In this document: one piece after another, positions 19,710-27,252 of the stretch
Position numbering within the stretch: position 1 is the first letter of the stretch
Layout: each line of letters begins with the position of its first letter
From: Streptomyces globosus
GTDB taxonomy: Bacteria > Actinomycetota > Actinomycetes > Streptomycetales > Streptomycetaceae
Direction of reading: 5' to 3'
NCBI RefSeq assembly: GCF_003325375.1
Contig: NZ_CP030862.1
Location: 1,739,501 to 1,803,500 of the forward strand
Length of the DNA: 64,000 nt
Notes under the pieces: generated by a model
What the model saw: only the letters and a program-made list of their open reading frames with translations
Databases searched by the model: none
What the model was told of the DNA's origin: nothing
Program-made: the position numbers and the translations under genes

Positions 19710-21839
19710 AACCACCTCGTGTCCATGCTCCTGCTGAAGCTTTCGGCGCAGGATCTGCTCACCCTGCATGCGCGCCGCCACATGGTGCCGCACCTCGCTG
19801 CGCGCTGGCGGTACTTCCGCGGCTCGGACGCCTCGCTCACGGAGCGCTCTGCCTGGGCGGAGAGTCTGATCAGCCTCGCGAACGATCTGGTCGCCGCCGA
19901 CCGCGGGAACGTGGAAATGGTCGTCGAGTGCGCCGCCACCATGGACGAGTCCGACCAGCCGGAACCCCGGCTGATCGACGTCGTGCTGGTCGGCCGCCAT
20001 CCGCACGAGCACCGGCCCTCCGTGCAGCTCGTCGAATTGAAGCGCTGGTCGACGGTGACCAGGATCGAACAGGCAACCGCGGATTGGGTCCACGTGGCGG
20101 GCATGGGGGCGAAGAAGCATCCCGCGCTGCAGTTGCGCGAGTACTACGAGGCGTTCACGAGCGACAGGGGCCCCTTCAGGAACACCGAATTCGAGTGCGG
20201 GGGTTTCGCTTACCTGCACAACGCCACGGACGACTCGGTGCGTCCGCTGATCGGCGTGGACGCGCCCACGGGCGCGTACGCACGCGTGTACACGGCTGAT
20301 CGGCGGGCCCGGCTCCTCGATGACATCAGGGCGAGCTTCGACGCCGAGGGCGGCGCGGCCGAGGCCGTGACCATGTTGGAGACCATGGGGCTGCGCAACA
20401 CACCGCTGCTCGATGCGATGAACTGGTCCCGAGGCGATGACACCGTCTTCGTCCTCCGCGGGCGCCAGAAGGTGGTCGCGGACCAGATCCTCGAAGCGGC
20501 GGCCAAGGTACTGCCCGACCCGGAGCATCCCGCGCTGGTCCCCGACGAGAGGCGTGTGGTCTTCCTGGTCACAGGTGGTGCCGGTACCGGCAAGAGCGCC
20601 ATCGGCCTGCAGGTCAAGGCGCAGCTCGAGGCGCAGGGGCGCACCGTGAAGTACGCCAGCGGGAGCAGGGCCTTCAACGCGGCCATTCAGGAGCACGTCG
20701 GATACGGGGACAAGCAGTTCAGGGAGACGTTCACCTACTTCAGCAACTTCGTGGACACCTCGGTGCCCCCGGTGGACGTGCTGATCTGCGACGAGGCGCA
20801 TCGACTGCGGGATCGCTCGACGAACCGGTTCTGGACGCCGGAGCAGCGGGAGATCTGGGGGAAGGGACCGCAGGTGGACGAGCTCCTCGACGCCTCACGC
20901 CTGACGGTGTTCTTCCTGGACGAAGGCCAGTCCGTGCGTCCGAAGGAAGTCGGAACCGTCGCACTGATCAAGGATGCGGCCGAGCGCCGCGGTGCCGACC
21001 TGCTCGAATACGGACTGCGCGAGCAGTTCCGCTGTGGTGGCAGTGGCTCGTACATCAGCTGGGTGCGCGAAGTCCTGGGCGTGACGGACAAGAAGCCGGA
21101 GCCCTGGAGGCCGGACGGACTGATGCACATCGAGGTGGCGGAGACCCCGGAGGAACTCGAACGGATCATCCTGACCGAGGCCCGGGCCGGCGCGTCCGCA
21201 CGCATGGTCGCGGGGTACTGCTGGCCCTGGACGGAGCCCTTGGGCGAGGAGAAGCGTCTGGAGGCCGATGTCCGCATCGGGGACTGGCACCGGCCGTGGA
21301 ACGCGAAGAGCGAGAGCTACTGTGCGGACGGGGTGCCGCCGTCGGACATCTGGTCCGTCCACCCCAAGGGCCTCGGCCAGATCGGGTGCGTCTACACGGC
21401 GCAGGGCCTCGAATGGGACTGGTGCGGGGTGATCATGGGCGATGACATGGTGCGCCGTGGCGATCAGTGGGTGTTCCAGCGCGGAAAGGAGCGGAAGGAA
21501 GGCCCGGATTCGGACATCAAGCGTGTTGATGTGCCCGGTTCGCTGGATCCCAAGGTCAGCTCGTCCAGTGTGGCCGACGACGACTTCGCGCGGCTGGTCC
21601 GACAGGCGTACCACGTGCTGTTGACCCGGGCGAGCCGTGCGACGGTGCTGTACTCCACGGACGAGGAAACCCGCAGGTACCTGAAGAAGCTTGTGGGCCA
21701 GGTGGAGATCCACGGGCTTCGACCCACCTGGCTGAACCTTCCGAAGGAGGCTCGTACACCGCACCTGCCGCGCGCCAACGGGAGGCGCAACAAGCGCAAG
21801 CGGGGGAAGTCGTCGGGCTCCGATCTCCGGCTGTTCTGA
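19698..21839 (+). CDS. DUF2075 helicase with N-terminal nuclease-like motif (A)
   Basis: A 713-residue protein from GTG 19698; GTG 19719 or ATG 19725 are good alternatives because N-terminal similarity to the second helicase begins there. The first 200 residues hold a D...ELKRW pattern (LIDVVLVG, then QLVELKRW) like PD-(D/E)XK nucleases. The helicase part has Walker A GGAGTGKS near residue 292, DEAH in LICDEAHRLR near 360, a motif around REQFRCGG near 440, CVYTAQGLEW near 565 and VLLTRASR near 640. This is the DUF2075 (Schlafen-type) helicase family, often found near phage-defence genes. The C-terminus is basic (RRNKRKRGK), suggesting nucleic-acid binding. It is divergent from pglW and convergent with its paralogue at 24101. 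Confidence 0.82.
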   Translation: MPWGNHLVSMLLLKLSAQDLLTLHARRHMVPHLAARWRYFRGSDASLTERSAWAESLISLANDLVAADRGNVEMVVECAATMDESDQPEPRLIDVVLVGRHPHEHRPSVQLVELKRWSTVTRIEQATADWVHVAGMGAKKHPALQLREYYEAFTSDRGPFRNTEFECGGFAYLHNATDDSVRPLIGVDAPTGAYARVYTADRRARLLDDIRASFDAEGGAAEAVTMLETMGLRNTPLLDAMNWSRGDDTVFVLRGRQKVVADQILEAAAKVLPDPEHPALVPDERRVVFLVTGGAGTGKSAIGLQVKAQLEAQGRTVKYASGSRAFNAAIQEHVGYGDKQFRETFTYFSNFVDTSVPPVDVLICDEAHRLRDRSTNRFWTPEQREIWGKGPQVDELLDASRLTVFFLDEGQSVRPKEVGTVALIKDAAERRGADLLEYGLREQFRCGGSGSYISWVREVLGVTDKKPEPWRPDGLMHIEVAETPEELERIILTEARAGASARMVAGYCWPWTEPLGEEKRLEADVRIGDWHRPWNAKSESYCADGVPPSDIWSVHPKGLGQIGCVYTAQGLEWDWCGVIMGDDMVRRGDQWVFQRGKERKEGPDSDIKRVDVPGSLDPKVSSSSVADDDFARLVRQAYHVLLTRASRATVLYSTDEETRRYLKKLVGQVEIHGLRPTWLNLPKEARTPHLPRANGRRNKRKRGKSSGSDLRLF

Positions 21840-21891
21840 CAGCGGACCGGGCTGTGGGGTGGCGGGCTCTCCGGGCCCGCCACGTACCTGC

Positions 21892-22020
21892 TCAGAAGAA
21901 CAGGTCTGCCACCGCGGTCAGTGCCGTCACCAGAAGACTGGAGACGACTCCGGCAGCGATGTCGATCAGGATTCCGCGAATCCGCTCACGACGCGCAGGC
22001 TTGCACTCGACGGGGGTCAT
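21892..22020 (-). CDS. tiny single-span membrane protein (42 aa)
   Basis: The ATG at 22020 has a GGAG eight bases upstream. The product starts MTPVECKPARRERIRG and then has one hydrophobic helix (about residues 16-42, GILIDIAAGVVSSLLV and onward) ending LFF. Basic residues in front of the helix predict the N-terminus in the cytoplasm. It resembles small Streptomyces proteins annotated only as families of unknown function. It lies between two convergent helicase genes, on the same strand as the second, and could be co-transcribed with it, about 200 nt downstream. A role as membrane partner of the helicases is speculation. Confidence 0.55.
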   Translation of the reverse strand: MTPVECKPARRERIRGILIDIAAGVVSSLLVTALTAVADLFF

Positions 22021-22192
22021 ACGGCCACTCCAGGCTGTGAGTTCGGAATGGCAGGGGGCACCCTACCGGGCAGCCACGCTCGCGTCGTGTGTCGCCACAC
22101 GACGGGCACAACCATTCGTCACCGACAGCCTGTTCGGCCTCTTGCATGAACCTCAGCCTCGTACCCTCCGGGAAGGTGCGCAGCGGGATCAT
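21986..22192 (-). CDS. possible zinc-ribbon-like small ORF (68 aa)
   Basis: An open frame from ATG 22192 with CPSCG followed 11 residues later by CPVGC, a spacing that could bind zinc. It overlaps the start of the 42-residue membrane protein gene by 35 nt in another frame. No good ribosome-binding site precedes it and codon bias is weak, so this may be chance. Listed because the cysteine pattern stands out in an otherwise empty 378-bp gap. Confidence 0.25.
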   Translation of the reverse strand: MIPLRTFPEGTRLRFMQEAEQAVGDEWLCPSCGDTRRERGCPVGCPLPFRTHSLEWPYDPRRVQACAS

Positions 22193-22217
22193 GCTATCCG
22201 CTGATCGGGGCCGTGGC

Positions 22218-24101
22218 TCAGGGAATAAGCGAACGGAGCTTCTCGCGTGTTTCAGGGTCCGTCGAGTAGACGACCGTTCCGATCATGCCGCGGGTCAGGA
22301 GCACCTTGTACGTGTTGCGGATCAGGCGGTCGATGTCCTCGTCAGGCGTCGCCTTCGTGAAGGAGGGGTCCTTCGAGGCGGTGCGGTCGACCACCCAGCG
22401 GTCTGTCCGCCAGACCAGGTCCGGGCCCATGATCACGCCCGACCAGTCGTACTCGAAGCCCTGGGCGGTGTAGACGCAGCCGACCTGGCCGAAGCCCGCG
22501 GGATCAGTGGCCCAGAGCGGAGCCGGCGGTGCGCCCAGAAGGGATCGGTCCCCGTACAGGTTCCACGGCTTCGACCAGTCGCCGATGACCACGTCCGCGG
22601 GCAGCGTCGTCATCGCCGGAGTGATCTTGGTGGTCCACTTCCAGCAGTAGCTGGCGGAAAGCCGGGCGCCGTACCCCTGGGCACGCTTGTCGTCGAGGAA
22701 GTCCTCCAGTTCCTGCGGGCTGTCCACCGTCAGCAGCTGCACCTTGCCGTCCGGCTCCCACGCGATCGGTCCTTCACCCTCCAGGCCCAGGAGACTGGTC
22801 ACCCAGAGCACGTACGCGTCGCTGCCTCCGCACCGGAACTGGCTGTCCAGCTCCACCAGTGTGAAGTCCACTTCCTGCTCTGCCGCGGCCCGCCTGATCT
22901 GCTCGACGGTGCCCATCTCGCCGGGTCGCACCACCTGGTGCTGGTCGAGGAGGAACACCGGGACCCGGGCCGCGTCGATCAGCTCCGCCACCTGTGGGCG
23001 CCCGGTGCGCAGGGCGGCCTTGGTGTAGCGGTTGGCGGAGGTCCTGCGGAGCCGGTGTGCCTCGTCGCACACGAGCACGTCGATGTCGTTCGGCTCGGCC
23101 TCCATGAAGCTGTTGAAGTAGCGGAACAGACGCTGGACCTCGGGCTTGCGTGCACCCGCGACCTTGCGCATGGTCTTCGTAAAAGACTGCGAGCCGGTGG
23201 CGTGGAGGGCAGACACACCGCGCCGGTACAGGTCGCCGAGTACGGACAGGGCGATCACGCTCTTGCCGGACCCGGGCCCACCGGTCACAACGACCACCTG
23301 CTTGCGGTTGGACCGGCGGGCCTTGCGGACCGCTGCCATCACCGTCTCGTAGGCGAGCCGCTGCTCGTCCAGCAGCACGAACTGTTCCCGGTCGCGGACC
23401 TCGTCGGCGGCCACGGCCATCAGCTGCCTGGACGGTCGCACCCTGGCCTGCAGGAGGTCGTCGGCGGCGGCAGTGCCCGGCTTGGCGGCCAGCCTCGAGC
23501 GCAGGTAGTCGAGGAACGCACCGCGCTGATCAGCGGTGTACATGCGACCGCGGTGGTCCTCTTCGACCTCGCGCAGCCCGGCGACCCTGACCTCGGCTGC
23601 ATTGTGCAGGAAGGCCACTCCCGTGACGGAGCCGGGGTTCTGCTCGAGAGCCCCGTTGAACGAGACGAGGTAGTCGCAGTAGCCCCGTACCTGCTCGATG
23701 GGGTTCAGAACCGGCTCGCGGTAGGAGGGCACGCTGCACCGCAGCGGATCGCCGTCCACTGGTTGGGCCTCGGTCCACTGCTTGAGTTCCACGACGACGT
23801 ACGACGGCTCGCCGGAAACCGGATGCACCCCGGCCAGTATCACGTCCGCGCGCTTGCTCGTCAGCGGCAGCCCGTACTCCAGCAGCATCTCGACCTCACC
23901 GAGACCCGCTTCGACCAGGGCGTGGGTGAGCGCGGGGATGCTCCGCTCCCAGGAGCGAACCTCCGCAGCGTGCGGCTTGTGGCCGTGCCTGTGGAGGAAG
24001 TTCTCGCTCAGCAGCTCCGCCAGCCGTCCCTCGAGGCGAGTGCGGTTGGCCAAGGACGCCGCGGACTCACGGAACAGCAAGAAATCGCCCCCAGGCAGCA
24101 C
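22218..24101 (-). CDS. DUF2075 helicase with N-terminal nuclease-like motif (B)
   Basis: A 627-residue paralogue of the helicase at 19698. The N-terminal nuclease-like motif is present (RADVILAG, then VVVELKQW). Helicase motifs are Walker A GGPGSGKS near residue 270, VCDEAHRLRR near 340, LDSQFRCGG near 415, CVYTAQGFEYDW near 550 and VLLTRGMIG near 600. The GTG at 24101 lies inside the hairpin of leader copy B; a TTG at 24080, seven bases after the G-run of the right arm, is an alternative that aligns the N-terminus with copy A (LLFRESA against LLLKLSA). It is convergent with the first helicase and divergent from jetA. The family is linked to defence by neighbourhood; its activity is unknown. 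Confidence 0.82.
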   Translation of the reverse strand: MLPGGDFLLFRESAASLANRTRLEGRLAELLSENFLHRHGHKPHAAEVRSWERSIPALTHALVEAGLGEVEMLLEYGLPLTSKRADVILAGVHPVSGEPSYVVVELKQWTEAQPVDGDPLRCSVPSYREPVLNPIEQVRGYCDYLVSFNGALEQNPGSVTGVAFLHNAAEVRVAGLREVEEDHRGRMYTADQRGAFLDYLRSRLAAKPGTAAADDLLQARVRPSRQLMAVAADEVRDREQFVLLDEQRLAYETVMAAVRKARRSNRKQVVVVTGGPGSGKSVIALSVLGDLYRRGVSALHATGSQSFTKTMRKVAGARKPEVQRLFRYFNSFMEAEPNDIDVLVCDEAHRLRRTSANRYTKAALRTGRPQVAELIDAARVPVFLLDQHQVVRPGEMGTVEQIRRAAAEQEVDFTLVELDSQFRCGGSDAYVLWVTSLLGLEGEGPIAWEPDGKVQLLTVDSPQELEDFLDDKRAQGYGARLSASYCWKWTTKITPAMTTLPADVVIGDWSKPWNLYGDRSLLGAPPAPLWATDPAGFGQVGCVYTAQGFEYDWSGVIMGPDLVWRTDRWVVDRTASKDPSFTKATPDEDIDRLIRNTYKVLLTRGMIGTVVYSTDPETREKLRSLIP

Positions 24102-24194
24102 GGAGTAGCTCGTGCGGGTGGGGGCATGTCCTTCGGGTCCACGTGACGTGGAGCGGAAGCCCGGCGGGCCGCTGAGATTGTCCCTGTCATCTTA
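24088..24194 (-). promoter_or_regulatory. structured leader/promoter element, copy B
   Basis: Read on the minus strand: TAAGAT (24194-24189) as possible -10, then GCCCG-N-CGGGC, then the 30-nt block (24132-24103) identical to copy A. The outer CCCCCA/TGGGGG pairing (24124-24119 with 24093-24088) is kept, while the inner GCACGAG arm has a one-base insertion in its partner (CTCCGTGC). There is extra spacer between the first hairpin and the block compared with copy A. Conservation is thus concentrated in the pairing elements, which favours a structural role. Confidence 0.6.
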
Positions 24195-24200
24195 TGACAG
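24184..24200. promoter_or_regulatory. operator-like palindrome over -10 of helicase B
   Basis: CTGTCAT-N3-ATGACAG is a perfect 7-bp inverted repeat overlapping the putative TAAGAT -10 of the minus-strand helicase gene. A repressor site is likely from position; the regulator is unknown. Copy A lacks it. Confidence 0.45.
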
Positions 24201-24354
24201 CGCGTGATCAAGCAGCCAGGACGGAAATCACGATACGACCGGGCTGTAGGCGTCGCTTCCTCGCAGCCCCGTCACCGGCGGGTCGGGCGGGCTGTCGGCG
24301 GGGGTGCGGTGGAGTCCGTGCGTGGGGGCCGGCGCACTCGGGGGCCTTGGGGCG

Positions 24355-24371
24355 ATCACGATCGATGTGAT
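24355..24371. promoter_or_regulatory. possible operator upstream of jetA
   Basis: ATCAC-N7-GTGAT, an inverted repeat 60 bp before the jetA start in an otherwise featureless divergent gap. No clear -10/-35 could be assigned, so this is a weak call. Confidence 0.3.
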
Positions 24372-24430
24372 TCGGTCAACTCCTTCCCTCCCTGCCGATC
24401 AGCGGCGGCGGCAGGCGAGAATGGCCGCCG

Positions 24431-26011
24431 ATGGATGAAACACCTCCCAAGCCTGCGAGCCCGGCCGAGGGCAGCGGGTCGTACGGGCCCTTCGCCCACC
24501 TCACCGCCCCGAACGTGCTGGTCTACCGCTCGGTCATGCGGGCCTTCCTGGTGGCCAAGGAGCGGTTCGCCGTACACCTGCGGCCCGAGGACGTGCAGGC
24601 GGCGCTGCCTGTCGGGATTCGGCCTGTCGAGCTCGACGGCGTCGTCAAGGCGCTTGACAGCCTCGTGGGGTGGGGAAACCTGCGGGCCGATCCCGACACG
24701 GGGCGGGTCACGGCCGTGGAGGACTTCTACCGCAAGCGCTTCATCTACCAGCTGACGCGCGAGGGAGAGGCCGCCGAGCAGGCTCTGTCCGCATACGACG
24801 AGGCTCTCGGAAGGCGCGGGGCCCTGCAGGCGGTCGCGCTGCACGACATCGTCACCCAGCTGCGGGCCCTCCTCGTCCTGGCGGCCGAGGACGAGCCCGA
24901 TCCGGCCAAGACACACCTCGCGCTCGACGGGCTCGTCAGCCGCTTCGCCGCGCTCGCCGACAACGCCCGGGCCTTCATGGGCTCCCTCCAGAGGACCATC
25001 GACCTCCACGACGTGGGGGAGGAGGTGTTCCTCGCCTACAAGGACCAGCTCATCCAGTACCTGGAGCGGTTCATCCAGGACCTGATCACCCTCGGTGCGC
25101 GCATCGCCCGGCTGATCACGGAGCTGGAGGACGGAGGGCGCATCCAGCCCCTGCTGCGCGCCGCCGCCGCCCGTGAGGCGGCCGACGCGACCCCGCAGGA
25201 GGCGGCGTACGCCGAGCAGGCCGCGGCCGAGCGGTGGGCCGAGCGGTGGACCGGGCTGGCGGCATGGTTCCTCAGCCGCGACGGCCGGGAGTCGCAGTCC
25301 CGGCTGCTGCGCGGCCGGGCCCTCGGCGCGATCCCGCAGCTGCTGGCGGTCGTACGGGCGCTGAACGAGCGCCGGGCCGGCCGCTCCGACCGCTCCGCGG
25401 ACTTCCGTACACTCGCCCGCTGGTTCGCCGAGGCACCCGACGATGGCGCCCGGCACCAGCTGTGGCGTGTCGCCTTCGGGCTGTATCCCGCACGCCACCT
25501 CTCCGTCGACGCCGAGACGCTGGCCGCCCGCAGCGCCCGGCCCGAAGCCGCGTCCACGCCGTGGGCGGATGCCGAACCGCTGCGCATCAGCCCGCAGCTG
25601 CGCCGCACGGGCAGCTACGAGCGCCGCGGCAAGCCCCGCAAGGTCGAGGACCGGCAGGAGGCGCGCCGGCTGCTCGCGGAGACCGCCGCCAAGCAGGCCG
25701 CCGAGACCGCTGCCGCGCGCGCCCGGCTCGCAGCCACCGGAAGCACGCGGCTGTCCGGGCTCGGCGAACTCGATCCGGTCAGCTTCCGCCTCTTCCTCCG
25801 ACTCCTCGGCGACGCACTGGCCACCTGGCGGCCCGGCACGACCCACACCACCGCGGCCAGCAGCGACGGGTCCATGGAGATCCGGCTCAGCGCCGTGCCG
25901 GACGGATCCACCGCCGAGATCCGGACACCGCATGGAACCTTCCGAGGTCCCGATCACGCGATCGAGATCGTCGATCTCACCGCCGGGGCAGAGTGGAGCG
26001 ACGGACGATGA
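24431..26011 (+). CDS. jetA: JetA, type II Wadjet subunit (DUF2397/TIGR02677)
   Basis: A 526-residue helical protein starting at ATG 24431. The N-terminal part holds a winged-helix-like region (VYRSVMRAFL, then VKALDSLVGWGNL) and matches the DUF2397 (TIGR02677) family, the kleisin-like JetA of type II Wadjet. It is first of four genes in the order JetA-JetB-JetC-JetD, each coupled by a 4-nt overlap; its TGA overlaps the ATG of jetB. Wadjet complexes are SMC-related machines that recognise and cut small circular plasmids. Codon use is like the surrounding chromosome. Confidence 0.9.
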   Translation: MDETPPKPASPAEGSGSYGPFAHLTAPNVLVYRSVMRAFLVAKERFAVHLRPEDVQAALPVGIRPVELDGVVKALDSLVGWGNLRADPDTGRVTAVEDFYRKRFIYQLTREGEAAEQALSAYDEALGRRGALQAVALHDIVTQLRALLVLAAEDEPDPAKTHLALDGLVSRFAALADNARAFMGSLQRTIDLHDVGEEVFLAYKDQLIQYLERFIQDLITLGARIARLITELEDGGRIQPLLRAAAAREAADATPQEAAYAEQAAAERWAERWTGLAAWFLSRDGRESQSRLLRGRALGAIPQLLAVVRALNERRAGRSDRSADFRTLARWFAEAPDDGARHQLWRVAFGLYPARHLSVDAETLAARSARPEAASTPWADAEPLRISPQLRRTGSYERRGKPRKVEDRQEARRLLAETAAKQAAETAAARARLAATGSTRLSGLGELDPVSFRLFLRLLGDALATWRPGTTHTTAASSDGSMEIRLSAVPDGSTAEIRTPHGTFRGPDHAIEIVDLTAGAEWSDGR

Positions 26012-27252
26012 CCACCCCGCTCGCCGAAGTGCTGGACGGGCAGCACGCCGCCGAACTGCGCAAGGCAGCCCGCGCTCTGCTGAAGCACCCGCTGCTTCTC
26101 GCACGGGGCCCCTCCGCCGACGAGTTCAGACTCGTCCGGCGGCACGCCTCCGAGCTGCGCGCATGGTTCGACCGCAACACGGGCTGGGCTCTCCAGGTCG
26201 ACTCCGGGACGGCGCGGCTCGGCAAGATCCCCGCCCGCCTCGGCGACGCCACCCATCCCGCCCGCGAGGCCACCCGCAGCGCGGCCCCGTTCACACGCCG
26301 CCGATACGTCCTGCTCTGCCTCGCCCTCGCCTGCCTCGAACGCGGCGAGGCGCAGATCGCCCTCGGCCGGCTCGCCGACCAGGTCGTGCTGGAGGCCGCG
26401 GACTCCCATCTGGTCGCCGCGGGCATCGAGTTCACCCTGGACCGCCGCGACGAGCGACTCGACCTGGCCGCCGTCGTACGGCTCCTGCTGAGCCTCGGCG
26501 TGCTGCGGCGCGTCGCCGGAGACGAGGACGCGTACGTCAGCGGAGCCGGCGACGCGCTCTACGACGTGGAACGGCGCGTGCTGGGCGGGCTGCTCGCCAC
26601 GCGCCGGGGCCCCTCGACGGTCCGGGCCGCGGAGTGGGAGGAGCGGCTCGCGGAGCTCACCGCCGAAACGGCCCTCGACAGCGACGAACTGCGCTTCCGC
26701 GCCCTGCGCAGATCGCTGACCCGGCGGCTGCTGGACGACCCCGTGCTCTACTACGACGAGCTGGACGACGCCGAACTCGCCTACCTCACCCGCCAGCGCG
26801 GCTTCCTCACCGCCCGGATCACCGAGCTCACCGGACTGGTGGCGGAGGTCAGGGCCGAGGGCATCGCCATGGTCGACCCCGACGACGACCTGACCGACGT
26901 CCGTATGCCGGAGTCGGGGACCCGCGGCCACGTCACCCTCCTGCTCGCCGAGCACCTTGCCGCAGCCGCCGGCCCTGTCGGCACCGCCGAGCTGATGCGC
27001 CGGGTCGCCGAACTGGCCGCCGAGCACGGAGGCTTCTGGTCGAAGTCGGCGCGGGAGCCGGGCGCCGAGGGAGAGCTGGTGGAGCAGGCGGTCGTCCGGC
27101 TCGCCGCCCTCGGCCTGGTCGCCCGGACCCCCGAGGGGGTCGTGCCGCGCCCGGCCCTCGCCCGCTATGCGGTCGGCGAGGCCGTGGTGCTCGTATCCCG
27201 TACGGAGGGCGCCGGCGGCGTGCCCGCGCAGCGAAAGGCGTCACCGCGTTGA
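26008..27252 (+). CDS. jetB: JetB, type II Wadjet subunit (DUF2398/TIGR02678)
   Basis: A 414-residue protein from ATG 26008 (ATGA overlap with jetA). The family is DUF2398 (TIGR02678), with FTRRRYVLLCLALACLERG near residue 92 and a VLYYDELDDAELAYLTRQRG stretch near 248, both typical. It contains winged-helix segments toward the C-terminus (TAELMRRVAELAAEHGG) and serves as the KITE-like/MukE-like subunit in the Wadjet complex. Its stop overlaps the TTG of jetC. Confidence 0.9.
   Translation: MTTPLAEVLDGQHAAELRKAARALLKHPLLLARGPSADEFRLVRRHASELRAWFDRNTGWALQVDSGTARLGKIPARLGDATHPAREATRSAAPFTRRRYVLLCLALACLERGEAQIALGRLADQVVLEAADSHLVAAGIEFTLDRRDERLDLAAVVRLLLSLGVLRRVAGDEDAYVSGAGDALYDVERRVLGGLLATRRGPSTVRAAEWEERLAELTAETALDSDELRFRALRRSLTRRLLDDPVLYYDELDDAELAYLTRQRGFLTARITELTGLVAEVRAEGIAMVDPDDDLTDVRMPESGTRGHVTLLLAEHLAAAAGPVGTAELMRRVAELAAEHGGFWSKSAREPGAEGELVEQAVVRLAALGLVARTPEGVVPRPALARYAVGEAVVLVSRTEGAGGVPAQRKASPR

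Noticed and set aside
19668..24132. Inverted 30-nt repeats as ends of a transposon
   Set aside because: They coincide with start regions of paralogous genes, have pairing structure of their own, and no transposase or target duplication is seen.
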